Source of the DNA: an uncultured Clostridia bacterium
GTDB lineage: Bacteria > Bacillota > Clostridia > Christensenellales > UBA3700
Assembly: GCA_945992255.1 (NCBI GenBank)
Contig: CAMFVQ010000008.1
Coordinates: 1-35,191, forward strand
Length of the DNA stretch: 35,191 nt
Reading direction: 5' to 3'
The position numbers were made by a program, and so were the translations under genes. The notes beneath the pieces are model-generated. The model ran no database searches. It had not been told where the DNA came from and saw nothing but the letters and a program-made list of their open reading frames with translations. Below, in pieces: positions 15,208-21,711 of the stretch; within the stretch, counting starts at the first letter, position 1, and the number at the start of each line of letters is the position of its first letter.

Positions 15208-16272
15208 TTAGTCTAACACTTTTTCAATTTCTTTCGCTATGGCGATAGAGAGAAGCGGGGGTACTGCGTTGCCGATTTCCAAGTTCTTAGTAGACCTTGA
15301 ACCGTAGAATTTGTAATCGTCGGGGAAGCTTTGCAATCTAGCACCTTCTCTAGTCGTCATTGCTCTAGAATCCCTAGGGTGTACGCATCTAGACGAAGAC
15401 GGAGTTGCGAAGTTTCTCGTAACCGTAGGCGCGGGCTTTTTCCACCACATTTTCGCGTAAGTGTTGCCGTAACCGCTCTTAGGTCTAATTTCTTCGGGCA
15501 AATCGTCTTTACTGCCGCCGTCGGGTAACGCTTCCATTATGCGAATAAGGTGAGCCCCGTTGGTAGGTGCGATATTTTCAGTTAAACAATCGCTGTTCGT
15601 TCTAAGGTATTTTTGGAACTCGTTTTGGGGTTCGGTTGCATACTGAGTAGATTCTTGACCGCTCTTTAATGCAGGTAAGTCAGAGAAAGCGTCTTCTACG
15701 GTTACGTAGGGCAATAAGCCTTCGCCGTGGGTAGGCGTAGGATATTCGAAGGTGTTTTTACCTTTCATGCCTACGAGAATAACTCTATCTCTATATTGCG
15801 GAACACCGAAATCTACGGCGTTTAAGACTTTGCTTTTTACGTCGTAACCAAGTTCTCTAAATTTTTCCTTAATTACTTCGATGAGCGTACCGCCTTGCAT
15901 GCTGAGAAGCCCGGATACGTTTTCGAACACGAATGCTTTAGGTTGTACGATGGAAAGAACTCTGCAATATTCTTCGAATAAATGAGCTCTATCGTCCATT
16001 TGTCTTTTACCTAAGGTCGAATAGGATTGGCAAGGCGGACCACCAACTATAAGGTCAATTCCGTCGCCAACGTGCTTTTTCAATTCTTCTTCCGTTAAAT
16101 CTCTTATATCGCCTTGTATCATATCAACGGTAGGATGGTTCATTCTATACGCCGTTGCGATATCTTTGTCGTATTCGTTTGCCATAACGATTTGGAAGTT
16201 GTCGTTGTGAGCAAACCCATAACTTAAGCCGCCTACACCTGCAAATAAATCAATTACTTTATATTTTTTCAT
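15208..16272 (-). CDS. DNA cytosine-5 methyltransferase 1
   Basis: A 354-residue C5-methyltransferase. Motif I is DLFAGVGGLSYGF (8-20), motif IV GGPPCQSYS with catalytic Cys81, motif VI FENVSG (about 116), motif VIII QYRDRV, motif IX MTTREGARLQSFP, and motif X IGNAVPP. The target-recognition region between VIII and IX is longer than in methyltransferase 2, so the two probably recognise different strands or sites. It starts two bases after the controller gene's stop and is the second gene of the defence operon. Confidence 0.95.
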   Translation of the reverse strand: MKKYKVIDLFAGVGGLSYGFAHNDNFQIVMANEYDKDIATAYRMNHPTVDMIQGDIRDLTEEELKKHVGDGIDLIVGGPPCQSYSTLGKRQMDDRAHLFEEYCRVLSIVQPKAFVFENVSGLLSMQGGTLIEVIKEKFRELGYDVKSKVLNAVDFGVPQYRDRVILVGMKGKNTFEYPTPTHGEGLLPYVTVEDAFSDLPALKSGQESTQYATEPQNEFQKYLRTNSDCLTENIAPTNGAHLIRIMEALPDGGSKDDLPEEIRPKSGYGNTYAKMWWKKPAPTVTRNFATPSSSRCVHPRDSRAMTTREGARLQSFPDDYKFYGSRSTKNLEIGNAVPPLLSIAIAKEIEKVLD

Positions 16273-16274
16273 AA

Positions 16275-16493
16275 TTATTCCTTTTTGTCGTCCGTTTCGG
16301 TTAATTCCATTATTTCTTCTAAACTACAATTTAGCGCTTTGCATATTCGAACCAGGATATCCGTGTTAACGTTTTCGTTTTTGCCTAGCTTTGCGATAGA
16401 AGAAGAGCTAACGTTTGCGAGCTGTTGTAACTCGCCTTTTTTAATGTTTCTGTCAATTAATAGCTTCCATAGCTTTTTATAACTGATAGCCAC
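16275..16493 (-). CDS. Small XRE/Cro-type controller protein of the defence operon
   Basis: A 72-residue helix-turn-helix protein. The track start is 33 codons too early; the GTG at 16493 has GGAGG seven bases upstream. The fold is YKKLWKLLIDRNIKKGELQQLANVSSSSIAKLGKNENVNTDILVRICKAL in outline, a YozG-like Cro/C1 domain; the recognition helix is near SSSSIAKLG. It lies two bases ahead of methyltransferase 1 and directly behind a near-consensus promoter with a CGTACG palindrome in the spacer. By analogy with C proteins of RM systems, it probably controls its own operon. If so it would also control the Thoeris genes downstream. Confidence 0.85.
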   Translation of the reverse strand: MAISYKKLWKLLIDRNIKKGELQQLANVSSSSIAKLGKNENVNTDILVRICKALNCSLEEIMELTETDDKKE

Positions 16494-16521
16494 GATTTTA
16501 CCTCCAATTTTTATCTTTTTC

Positions 16522-16550
16522 ATTATACCACGTACGAATATTTTTTGCAA
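16522..16550 (-). promoter_or_regulatory. Promoter of the ten-gene defence operon, with a palindromic spacer
   Basis: TTGCAA (16550-16545) and TATAAT (16527-16522) on the minus strand, spacer 17 bases. The spacer contains CGTACG (16531-16536), a perfect palindrome in the place where a C-protein operator would sit. No other convincing promoter is seen between here and thsA, although short gaps (57 bases at 15151) could hide one. Confidence 0.75.
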
Positions 16551-16611
16551 GACTAAACCTTTGCTTTTTCGTAAGTTTTTTTGATATCTCATAAATTTTT
16601 ATTCGATTTCA

Positions 16612-16645
16612 ATAAAATAGGGCCGAGAACTCGTTTTTCTCGACC
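16612..16645 (-). terminator. Terminator after int
   Basis: On the minus strand GGTCGAGAA pairs with TTCTCGGCC, followed by CTATTTTATT. It separates int from the defence operon that starts just downstream on the same strand. Confidence 0.7.
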
Positions 16646-16654
16646 TTATCGTTT

Positions 16655-18049
16655 TCATTCGAATATCTCTTCCAATTTTTGGGCGGCGGAGCGGTCGGCG
16701 GTTTTTAGGAAGTGACTGTATATGTCGGTAGTGGTGCTGGTTCGCGCGTGACCAGCTCGACCTGCGACCGTTACGATAGGTACTCCTGCGGCGATTTGCA
16801 TAGTGATGTTCGTGTGCCTAAGGCTGTGAACGGTTCGTTCTTCAAGTCCTGCCGACTGGCAAATCTTCTTCATCCACATATTTATCGTGCCGGGGTATAT
16901 ATTTCCGCCGTATTCGCCTATGAACAGTCGGTTGCTGTTTTCCCATTTATCGCCGTGCATCGCCTTGTACTCCTCGTACCAAGCCTTGTATTCGGTCAGC
17001 ACCGATAGCAGTTTATCCGATATGGCAATCACGCGTTTGCTGCTTTCCGTTTTTGGTTCTTTCAGCACCAAGCCGACCCTTTGGACTGTCGTAAGCGACC
17101 TTGCAATCGTTATGGTAGCATTTTCAAAATCGATATCTGACCATTCCAGTCCGCACAGCTCGCCACGACGCATACCCGTTAGCAGAAGTGTGAGCATAGC
17201 GGTTTTATAGCGAATATCCGAATATTCGTCCGCTGCCTTATAAAACTTCTTGGCGTCTTCGTCATCCATATAATCTATCTCCCGCGGCGGTCGTTTCGGA
17301 AAGGATATGTAGTCGGCACTAGCGTAATTATCGGCTATTAGCCGCTGTTTTTTCGCCGTAGCAAGGATAGCCCGTATCGTTCGCTTGATTTTACTTATCG
17401 TTTCATAGGCGTATTTTTGCGTTGTATGCGTAATGTTGAATAGGGTTTCCGTTTTCACGCCTAACGTTTCGGCTAGCCGTTTTGCATACTTGTAACTGAT
17501 TTGTTTGCCTGCCAAGGCATTTGCAAGGGAGCAACTGCTGAAGTTCTTTTCGTATCGAAGTTTCATATAGCCGATACCCGTTTGGTTCATTCGTTCCCGT
17601 AAGGCAGGCTTTGCCGTGACTACCGTAACCGTTTTTTCCATACGGTCGAGTTTGTCGTAGTATTGCTGTATGATATTCGGCGTAAGTTCCTTTAGTTTGT
17701 ATCCACCGATATGTTTTTGGGTGAGCCAGATTGCATTTTCACAATTGACGAAATAGCTTGCGGACACTTCGTCTTTGCGCCGATTAAGCCACCAGAGCGC
17801 GTAGTCCGTGAAAGTGGTTTCGGGTGATTGCGTCGGCTCTCCTGACGCTGTTTCCGCCGCTTTGACAGCCGTTTCGTATTCGGCGGCGAAGAGCACGACT
17901 TCTCGTTCCATTTGTTTCGGCGTAAGTCCTACGGGCGGTTTCCAGGTTGTGGAGTGCACCTTGACTTCTCCGCTACCTTTGTCCTTGATTTTGACCTGTA
18001 TTCGGTAGGTCATACCGCTTTTACCCGGTCGTTTGCTTATGCTTGCCAT
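16655..18049 (-). CDS. int: Tyrosine recombinase (integrase) with an internal HTH-like insert
   Basis: A 464-residue integrase. The N-terminal arm-binding part (1-65) is of the AP2-like type (RPGKSGMTYRIQVKIKDKGSGEVK). The core-binding domain starts near 78. The catalytic domain has Arg in TGMRRGELCGLEW (about 294), HSLRHTN (His408, Arg411), GRAGHART and the nucleophile in TDIYSH (Tyr444). Unusually, residues about 160-206 (MKLRYEKNFSSCSLANALAG...LAETLGV) resemble an XRE-type helix-turn-helix placed inside the core-binding domain. It should catalyse insertion at the CTCCTAA core of tRNA-Arg. It sits in the middle of its element, not next to an attachment site, because the defence cargo lies on one side and the replication genes on the other. 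Confidence 0.93.
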   Translation of the reverse strand: MASISKRPGKSGMTYRIQVKIKDKGSGEVKVHSTTWKPPVGLTPKQMEREVVLFAAEYETAVKAAETASGEPTQSPETTFTDYALWWLNRRKDEVSASYFVNCENAIWLTQKHIGGYKLKELTPNIIQQYYDKLDRMEKTVTVVTAKPALRERMNQTGIGYMKLRYEKNFSSCSLANALAGKQISYKYAKRLAETLGVKTETLFNITHTTQKYAYETISKIKRTIRAILATAKKQRLIADNYASADYISFPKRPPREIDYMDDEDAKKFYKAADEYSDIRYKTAMLTLLLTGMRRGELCGLEWSDIDFENATITIARSLTTVQRVGLVLKEPKTESSKRVIAISDKLLSVLTEYKAWYEEYKAMHGDKWENSNRLFIGEYGGNIYPGTINMWMKKICQSAGLEERTVHSLRHTNITMQIAAGVPIVTVAGRAGHARTSTTTDIYSHFLKTADRSAAQKLEEIFE

Positions 18050-18109
18050 TGTATTTACCTCCTACGGTGTTTTGTTTAAGGGGATATAGCAATCCCCCTA
18101 ACAAAAGAA

Positions 18110-18140
18110 AGCCGTAATAATTTAGAAAAGTCCAGCGAAT
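18110..18140 (-). repeat. Leader repeat, copy 3, between xis and int
   Basis: On the minus strand TTCGCTGGACTTTT is followed by TTATTACGGCTTT, matching in outline the leaders at 8013 and 21617. It lies right after the xis stop and before int. Confidence 0.4.
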
Positions 18141-18334
18141 CAGCCTTGCGAACCGCTAAAATATTTGAATAAATCGTCTAAATCCACGAGAAGTTTCTTG
18201 CCCGTGAATACACATCGTATTTTACCGCTTTTACAAAGGGTTCTGATACAGTTAGGGGTTACCGCCGTCATAGGGTCGATTGCTTTTATTTCGGCAATCG
18301 TTTCGGATATCGTTCTCATTCGAGGTATAGTCAT
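18140..18334 (-). CDS. Excisionase-like small HTH protein
   Basis: A 64-residue protein starting behind AAGGAGATTTAG. The second half (TPNCIRTLCKSGKIRCVFTGKKLLVDLDDLFKYF) is the winged MerR/excisionase type of helix-turn-helix. Directly ahead of int on the same strand, it is most likely the directionality factor that bends the attachment sites for excision, as in Tn916-type elements. Confidence 0.8.
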   Translation of the reverse strand: MTIPRMRTISETIAEIKAIDPMTAVTPNCIRTLCKSGKIRCVFTGKKLLVDLDDLFKYFSGSQG

Positions 18335-18721
18335 CTAAATCTCCTTCGTTCTCATTATTTTTCTCCTTTGCTTTGAATCTTTGTTTCTTTGTATCTTCGT
18401 TGCGTCGTATCTTTGAATTCTTTGATTTTTTGAAATTTTTGATTTAATTTTGAAATGTAAAGCAGAAATCAAAACGATATATAATCGTGTTTTCTACGCT
18501 TTTTTTAGTCTTTAGGCGGTAAAAAAAACGCCGTTTTTACAGTTTTGAATATATAGAAATACCGATTTTTTGATTTTGCGTTTTGATTTTTGATTACGCG
18601 AAAATTCACGCGTGACTGCCGCCCCGCCCACGGGTAGAAGCTCGTAGAGATTTGACCTCCCCCTGGGGGGGGGTACGGCGAATTAAATCAAACAGTTATC
18701 GACCAGTAGGGTATCGTCAGC
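18335..18721. other. Gene-free stretch: candidate oriT/ori region
   Basis: About 390 bases without a gene, between xis and the replication cluster. One part is T-rich with repeated CTTTG and TTTTTGATTTT motifs (18360-18600). Then come an ACGCG-rich patch (GATTACGCGAAAATTCACGCGTGAC) in outline and a striking G/C hairpin (CTCCCCC-TGG-GGGGGGG near 18657-18674). GC-rich hairpins of this kind and AT-rich iterons are typical of transfer or replication origins. Which one, if either, cannot be shown here. Confidence 0.4.
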
Positions 18722-19075
18722 CTATTCCTCGTAGGCGCGTAGCCGTGCAAGGTCCTCCCGAATTCGTTTTTGTGCCTCGTCACTTAAAAGGGTAAACAGT
18801 CCGTAGGCATCAGCCTCAACGCTATCTGCATAAGAAAATCCCTCGATATCGGGCCAGCAATCGAATTGTTGTTTACAGTAATTGACCATACTGTACTCCT
18901 TTACGAGCGCAAGCACCTCGTCAATAGGCTTGTCCCTGCATTCGTGTAATTGCTTGTAAAATTCGCCGTCTTTTTCCTTAAGCCAGTCGTAAGGGTAATA
19001 GGCATAGGGTTTAAGTCGTTTTAAGTACGGGTATCGTTTGAGACCCTCTTTTACTAAAGTATCGTGTCGTTTCAT
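18722..19075 (-). CDS. Small protein downstream of dnaC-like gene, unknown
   Basis: A 117-residue, Tyr- and Lys-rich protein not recognised by me. It begins one base after the stop of the DnaC-like gene, with GGAGGGAAATGAT ahead of its ATG, so it is the last gene of the replication operon. The N-terminus is basic (KRYPYLKRLKPYAYYPYDW); the rest is acidic and helical (DEAQKRIREDLARLRAYEE at the end). It is likely to be an accessory factor of the element's replication, by position only. Confidence 0.65.
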   Translation of the reverse strand: MKRHDTLVKEGLKRYPYLKRLKPYAYYPYDWLKEKDGEFYKQLHECRDKPIDEVLALVKEYSMVNYCKQQFDCWPDIEGFSYADSVEADAYGLFTLLSDEAQKRIREDLARLRAYEE

Positions 19076-19076
19076 A

Positions 19077-19901
19077 TCATTTCCCTCCGTTAATAAATTT
19101 CATAAGATTATTTCTGTTTTGGCGCAGAATCAGGTCTCGCATATTTTCACAGTCCAACTGCTGTTCAAACAGGCAAGAACCCCGTATGCGGTGCGCCGTT
19201 CGTTCTTCGTAGTTGCAATTCGCCATTAAGTCGCTGATTCGGTAGTTGCTGGAATAGATGGTCGGCTTTTTGCCGTTGATACGGGTGTTGATAAGGTCGA
19301 AAATTATCGTTTGTAGCCAACCCGTACCTGCCTTGACGTTTTCCGTACCGATATCGTCCAGGAAGAGAAAGTCAACCGTTTCGGCTCTACGGAGCACGGC
19401 GGACTGCGCCGAGTTGTTCCCAAAGCCTTCTTTCAGTTTGCTTTCAATCTCCACGAAACTGGTAAACAGTACGGTGTAGAGTTTGTCCGCAAGTGCGTTG
19501 CCCATACAAGCGGTGAGGTGAGTTTTCCCTACGCCGGGGACACCGTATAGGTAAACGCCGACGCCTGCCTCATACATCTTATCTGCGTGCGCGCAATAGT
19601 TCCGACACATTTGGTAGACGGCTTTATTACTGGGTATAATTTTAGCCGTTTCAAAGGTGCAGTTCCTAAAATGCTTGCCGAGAGCGCTGTTACGGCGGTA
19701 TTCTTCCGCCTTGGCTTTCCGTTCTTGTAGTTTTCGCTCGTATTCGGCTTTCTCATAAGCCTCTTGACGGCACTTGCAGGAGGTGGGCGCAAAACAGTCG
19801 AATTCTTGCATATAAAACGCTCGTGGCGTGTGGCAGTTTTTGCAATACGGCAACCCGTCTTTCCCCAAGTATTCGTCTGCTTGTAATTCTATTTTTTTCA
19901 T
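19077..19901 (-). CDS. DnaC/IstB-type AAA+ helicase loader
   Basis: A 274-residue ATPase that should load the replicative helicase at the element's origin. The N-terminus has a zinc-type Cys cluster (C20, C23, C42, C44: YCKNC...SCKC). A charged helix precedes the AAA+ core, with Walker A GVPGVGKTH (120-128), Walker B FLFLDDIG (178-185), sensor 1 SSNY and an Arg-finger-type segment near TAHRIRG. Its start overlaps the upstream HTH replication gene by 4 bases (ATGA). This Rep plus DnaC pair is common on integrative elements that replicate after excision. Confidence 0.88.
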   Translation of the reverse strand: MKKIELQADEYLGKDGLPYCKNCHTPRAFYMQEFDCFAPTSCKCRQEAYEKAEYERKLQERKAKAEEYRRNSALGKHFRNCTFETAKIIPSNKAVYQMCRNYCAHADKMYEAGVGVYLYGVPGVGKTHLTACMGNALADKLYTVLFTSFVEIESKLKEGFGNNSAQSAVLRRAETVDFLFLDDIGTENVKAGTGWLQTIIFDLINTRINGKKPTIYSSNYRISDLMANCNYEERTAHRIRGSCLFEQQLDCENMRDLILRQNRNNLMKFINGGK

Positions 19902-20329
19902 GAATTATCTTTTCCCCAGTCAATACCATAATTGCTTTCGTAAGAAATATTATTTTTATCTATTCTACTTACTATATTATGGTTCGCATATTTAAGCGTA
20001 GGCTTTTCGCGTTTTTGAGCGTTACCTACGCTTATTTTTGATAACACTATGGAAGAATTCGGTTTGATAATACGCTTACGATAACCGTTGTCATCCGTGG
20101 CACGGGTAACGGTGATTAGGTCGTAACGCTTAAGTATCCCGATCAACCTACTTACCGATTGAATGGAAAGGTTTAATTGTTTTGCAAAATATTTATTCGA
20201 TGCAAAACAGTACCCATCACTCTGCGATAGGGCACAAATCTCTCCATGAAGAATTTTCGCTCTCGGTGGAATAGAGGGGATTGCGTTCACTTTTTCGTCC
20301 AGTTTAATGTAATTTCTACTACTCGTCAT
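19898..20329 (-). CDS. Replication-initiator-like winged-helix protein
   Basis: A 143-residue protein. Residues about 22-80 (SIPPRAKILHGEICALSQSDGYCFASNKYFAKQLNLSIQSVSRLIG...L) form the winged-helix domain found at the N-terminus of phage and plasmid replication proteins (RepA_N / replisome organiser type). The C-terminus is basic and disordered. It is translationally coupled to the DnaC-like gene. It probably binds the element's origin. The full-length family is often longer, so this may be a short variant. Confidence 0.75.
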   Translation of the reverse strand: MTSSRNYIKLDEKVNAIPSIPPRAKILHGEICALSQSDGYCFASNKYFAKQLNLSIQSVSRLIGILKRYDLITVTRATDDNGYRKRIIKPNSSIVLSKISVGNAQKREKPTLKYANHNIVSRIDKNNISYESNYGIDWGKDNS

Positions 20330-20365
20330 TTACTTCCTCCTGAATATAGTATTGTAAGCAATTTT

Positions 20366-20377
20366 GCGAACACATAG
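20366..20377 (+). promoter_or_regulatory. Single XRE-type half-site ahead of the replication operon
   Basis: GCGAACACATAG lies about 37 bases ahead of the initiator-like gene start. It matches the half-sites of the operator at 20922-20951 next to the XRE regulator gene, so the regulator may also repress replication. Confidence 0.4.
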
Positions 20378-20386
20378 TTGAAAATT

Positions 20387-20412
20387 AAAAAGGATCGGCG
20401 GTCCTTTTTAAG
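20387..20412. terminator. Terminator after the XRE regulator
   Basis: An AAAAAGGA / TCCTTTTT stem with a 7-base loop. It has T-runs on both strands and lies just after the regulator stop at 20426. Confidence 0.75.
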
Positions 20413-20425
20413 TTAAAATATATGA

Positions 20426-20908
20426 TCAGTCTTCTACTTCATCGGTAGACGATAATTTCGTTCCCTTTGACAGCAATTCTTCTATGGCGGTTATAACGGC
20501 AAGGCTTTCGTCTTCATGATCTATCACGAGTGCGTCTAAATCATTGACCTGCATCAACTTGCGTACGACAAGCCTTGCAAACTGATTTTTGCGTAAGAAT
20601 TCAGTCATATCGGGGGCAAGCTCCTTTCTGCCAAGACCGATAAGCTCCATTACCTCGTATTCAGTCTCCTCATTCACCTGATAGGTTTTAAGAATATTTG
20701 TGAGCACTTCTCCCACGGGAGGATATCGCCTATCGTTTTCCAGGTCGGAAAGGTATGCCGGGGAAATTCCGATTTTGGCACATGCGCCACGGAGAGAGAG
20801 GTTGCAGCCTTCTCGTAAACCTTTTATCATTTTGCCAAAGGTAACGCCTTTTGCGTTTGCAATTACCGTTCCGTCTTCTCTTCTGGGCATAGCCTTGTAT
20901 TTTGCCAT
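20426..20908 (-). CDS. XRE-family regulator of the element
   Basis: A 160-residue repressor-type protein. The ATG at 20908 follows AAGGAGTACGTT; the track start is 13 codons earlier without a ribosome site. Residues about 20-75 (GKMIKGLREGCNLSLRGACAKIGISPAYLSDLENDRRYPP) form a clear lambda-Cro/C1 helix-turn-helix. The rest is an acidic oligomerisation-type tail. There is no metallopeptidase partner of the ImmA kind next to it. A paired operator lies in its own leader, so it probably represses itself and the replication genes. Confidence 0.88.
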   Translation of the reverse strand: MAKYKAMPRREDGTVIANAKGVTFGKMIKGLREGCNLSLRGACAKIGISPAYLSDLENDRRYPPVGEVLTNILKTYQVNEETEYEVMELIGLGRKELAPDMTEFLRKNQFARLVVRKLMQVNDLDALVIDHEDESLAVITAIEELLSKGTKLSSTDEVED

Positions 20909-20921
20909 AACGTACTCCTTA

Positions 20922-20951
20922 CTATATGTTCGCTTTTTTGCTAACACATAT
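20922..20951. promoter_or_regulatory. Inverted-repeat operator in the XRE gene leader
   Basis: CTATATGTTCGC, a 6-T spacer, then GCTAACACATAT: two near-symmetric half-sites facing each other. They lie just downstream of the -10 box, where a bound repressor would block the promoter. Confidence 0.55.
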
Positions 20952-20979
20952 ATTATACACCATATTTTCTATTTGTCAA
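20952..20979 (-). promoter_or_regulatory. Promoter of the XRE regulator
   Basis: Consensus TTGACA (20979-20974) and TATAAT (20957-20952) on the minus strand, spacer 16 bases. Confidence 0.8.
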
Positions 20980-21124
20980 TCGACTACTGTCATGTTTTTT
21001 TGCTTTTTTAAAATATTTTTATTAAAATTACTAAATGCCCTATAGATAGGGCAGAATTTGCTGTTATCGCTAAAACACTATTGTATTTTGTACGCAAAAT
21101 TATTTATTTTTGCCGATAGCGTAA

Positions 21125-21595
21125 CTATTCTATTATAAAGTCCTTTTCTGAGCGATATATTTTTAGTTCCGTGATTTCCGTGCGATTTTTCATCTTCTCG
21201 GCGGTGTTTTCGTTGCACATCATGCTGTAGGAGAAGTGAGTGTTTGCGTCGGTATACATGGCAAGGCAGGAATAGCCTTTTTTGACGGCTTTTTTATATT
21301 CTTTTTCGTCATCCATCAGTTGCAGGAGCTCTGCCATAAATAAGTCTTCGTCGCCGTCTAACTCTCCGTATTCGGTGATTATCGGTTGTTCCTTGAAGTA
21401 GCGCTTAATCGTTTCTTCCAGGATAGGTGCGTAGTTGTTATCGTAAAATACGATATCGCATGAACCGCCGTTTCCGCAGTCGTTATACCAAGCCACCTTT
21501 TTGCCTTTATAGTGTAGGTCGCCTTGGTTTCCTTGCCAGTCGAGTCCTTGAAATGTCTTTCTGTTCTTTAATGTAAATCTGTATATACTTGCCAT
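21125..21595 (-). CDS. Conserved-looking element protein, unknown
   Basis: A 156-residue acidic cytosolic protein. The ATG at 21595 (MASIYRF) follows ATGGAGGCAAAA and is preferred over the track start. The N-terminal half has beta-type sequence with a Gly/Cys-rich turn (NDCGNGGSCDIVFYDN). The C-terminal half is helical with many Glu and Lys. I do not recognise a family. Its leader shares the TTTACGGTAT block with the DUF7678-like gene at the other end of the same unit. It stands alone between the regulator and the orphan cargo gene. Confidence 0.65.
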   Translation of the reverse strand: MASIYRFTLKNRKTFQGLDWQGNQGDLHYKGKKVAWYNDCGNGGSCDIVFYDNNYAPILEETIKRYFKEQPIITEYGELDGDEDLFMAELLQLMDDEKEYKKAVKKGYSCLAMYTDANTHFSYSMMCNENTAEKMKNRTEITELKIYRSEKDFIIE

Positions 21596-21616
21596 TTTTG
21601 CCTCCATATATTATTG

Positions 21617-21660
21617 TTAAGCAAAGTATACCGTAAAGGTTTTCAAGAGCCCAGCGAAAA
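21617..21660 (-). repeat. Leader repeat, copy 2
   Basis: The minus strand reads TTTTCGCTGGGCTCTTGAAA, then CCTTTACGGTATACTTTGCTT in outline; it matches copy 1 at about two thirds of positions. TATACT inside it could be a -10 box. Confidence 0.45.
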
Positions 21661-21675
21661 CATGGATTAATATAA

Positions 21676-21703
21676 AAAGCTCGCTATTACAGCGAACTTT
21701 TAA
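21676..21703. terminator. Terminator after the orphan cargo gene
   Basis: AAAAGcTCGCT / AGCGAaCTTTT around ATTAC: an 11-position stem with one mismatch and A/T flanks, just after the stop at 21712. Confidence 0.65.
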
Positions 21704-21711
21704 TTAATTAT

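Noticed and set aside
18335-18721. Possible CRISPR array in the repeat-like T-rich gap
   Set aside because: The repeated motifs are short and irregular, with no equal spacers; no cas genes are near.
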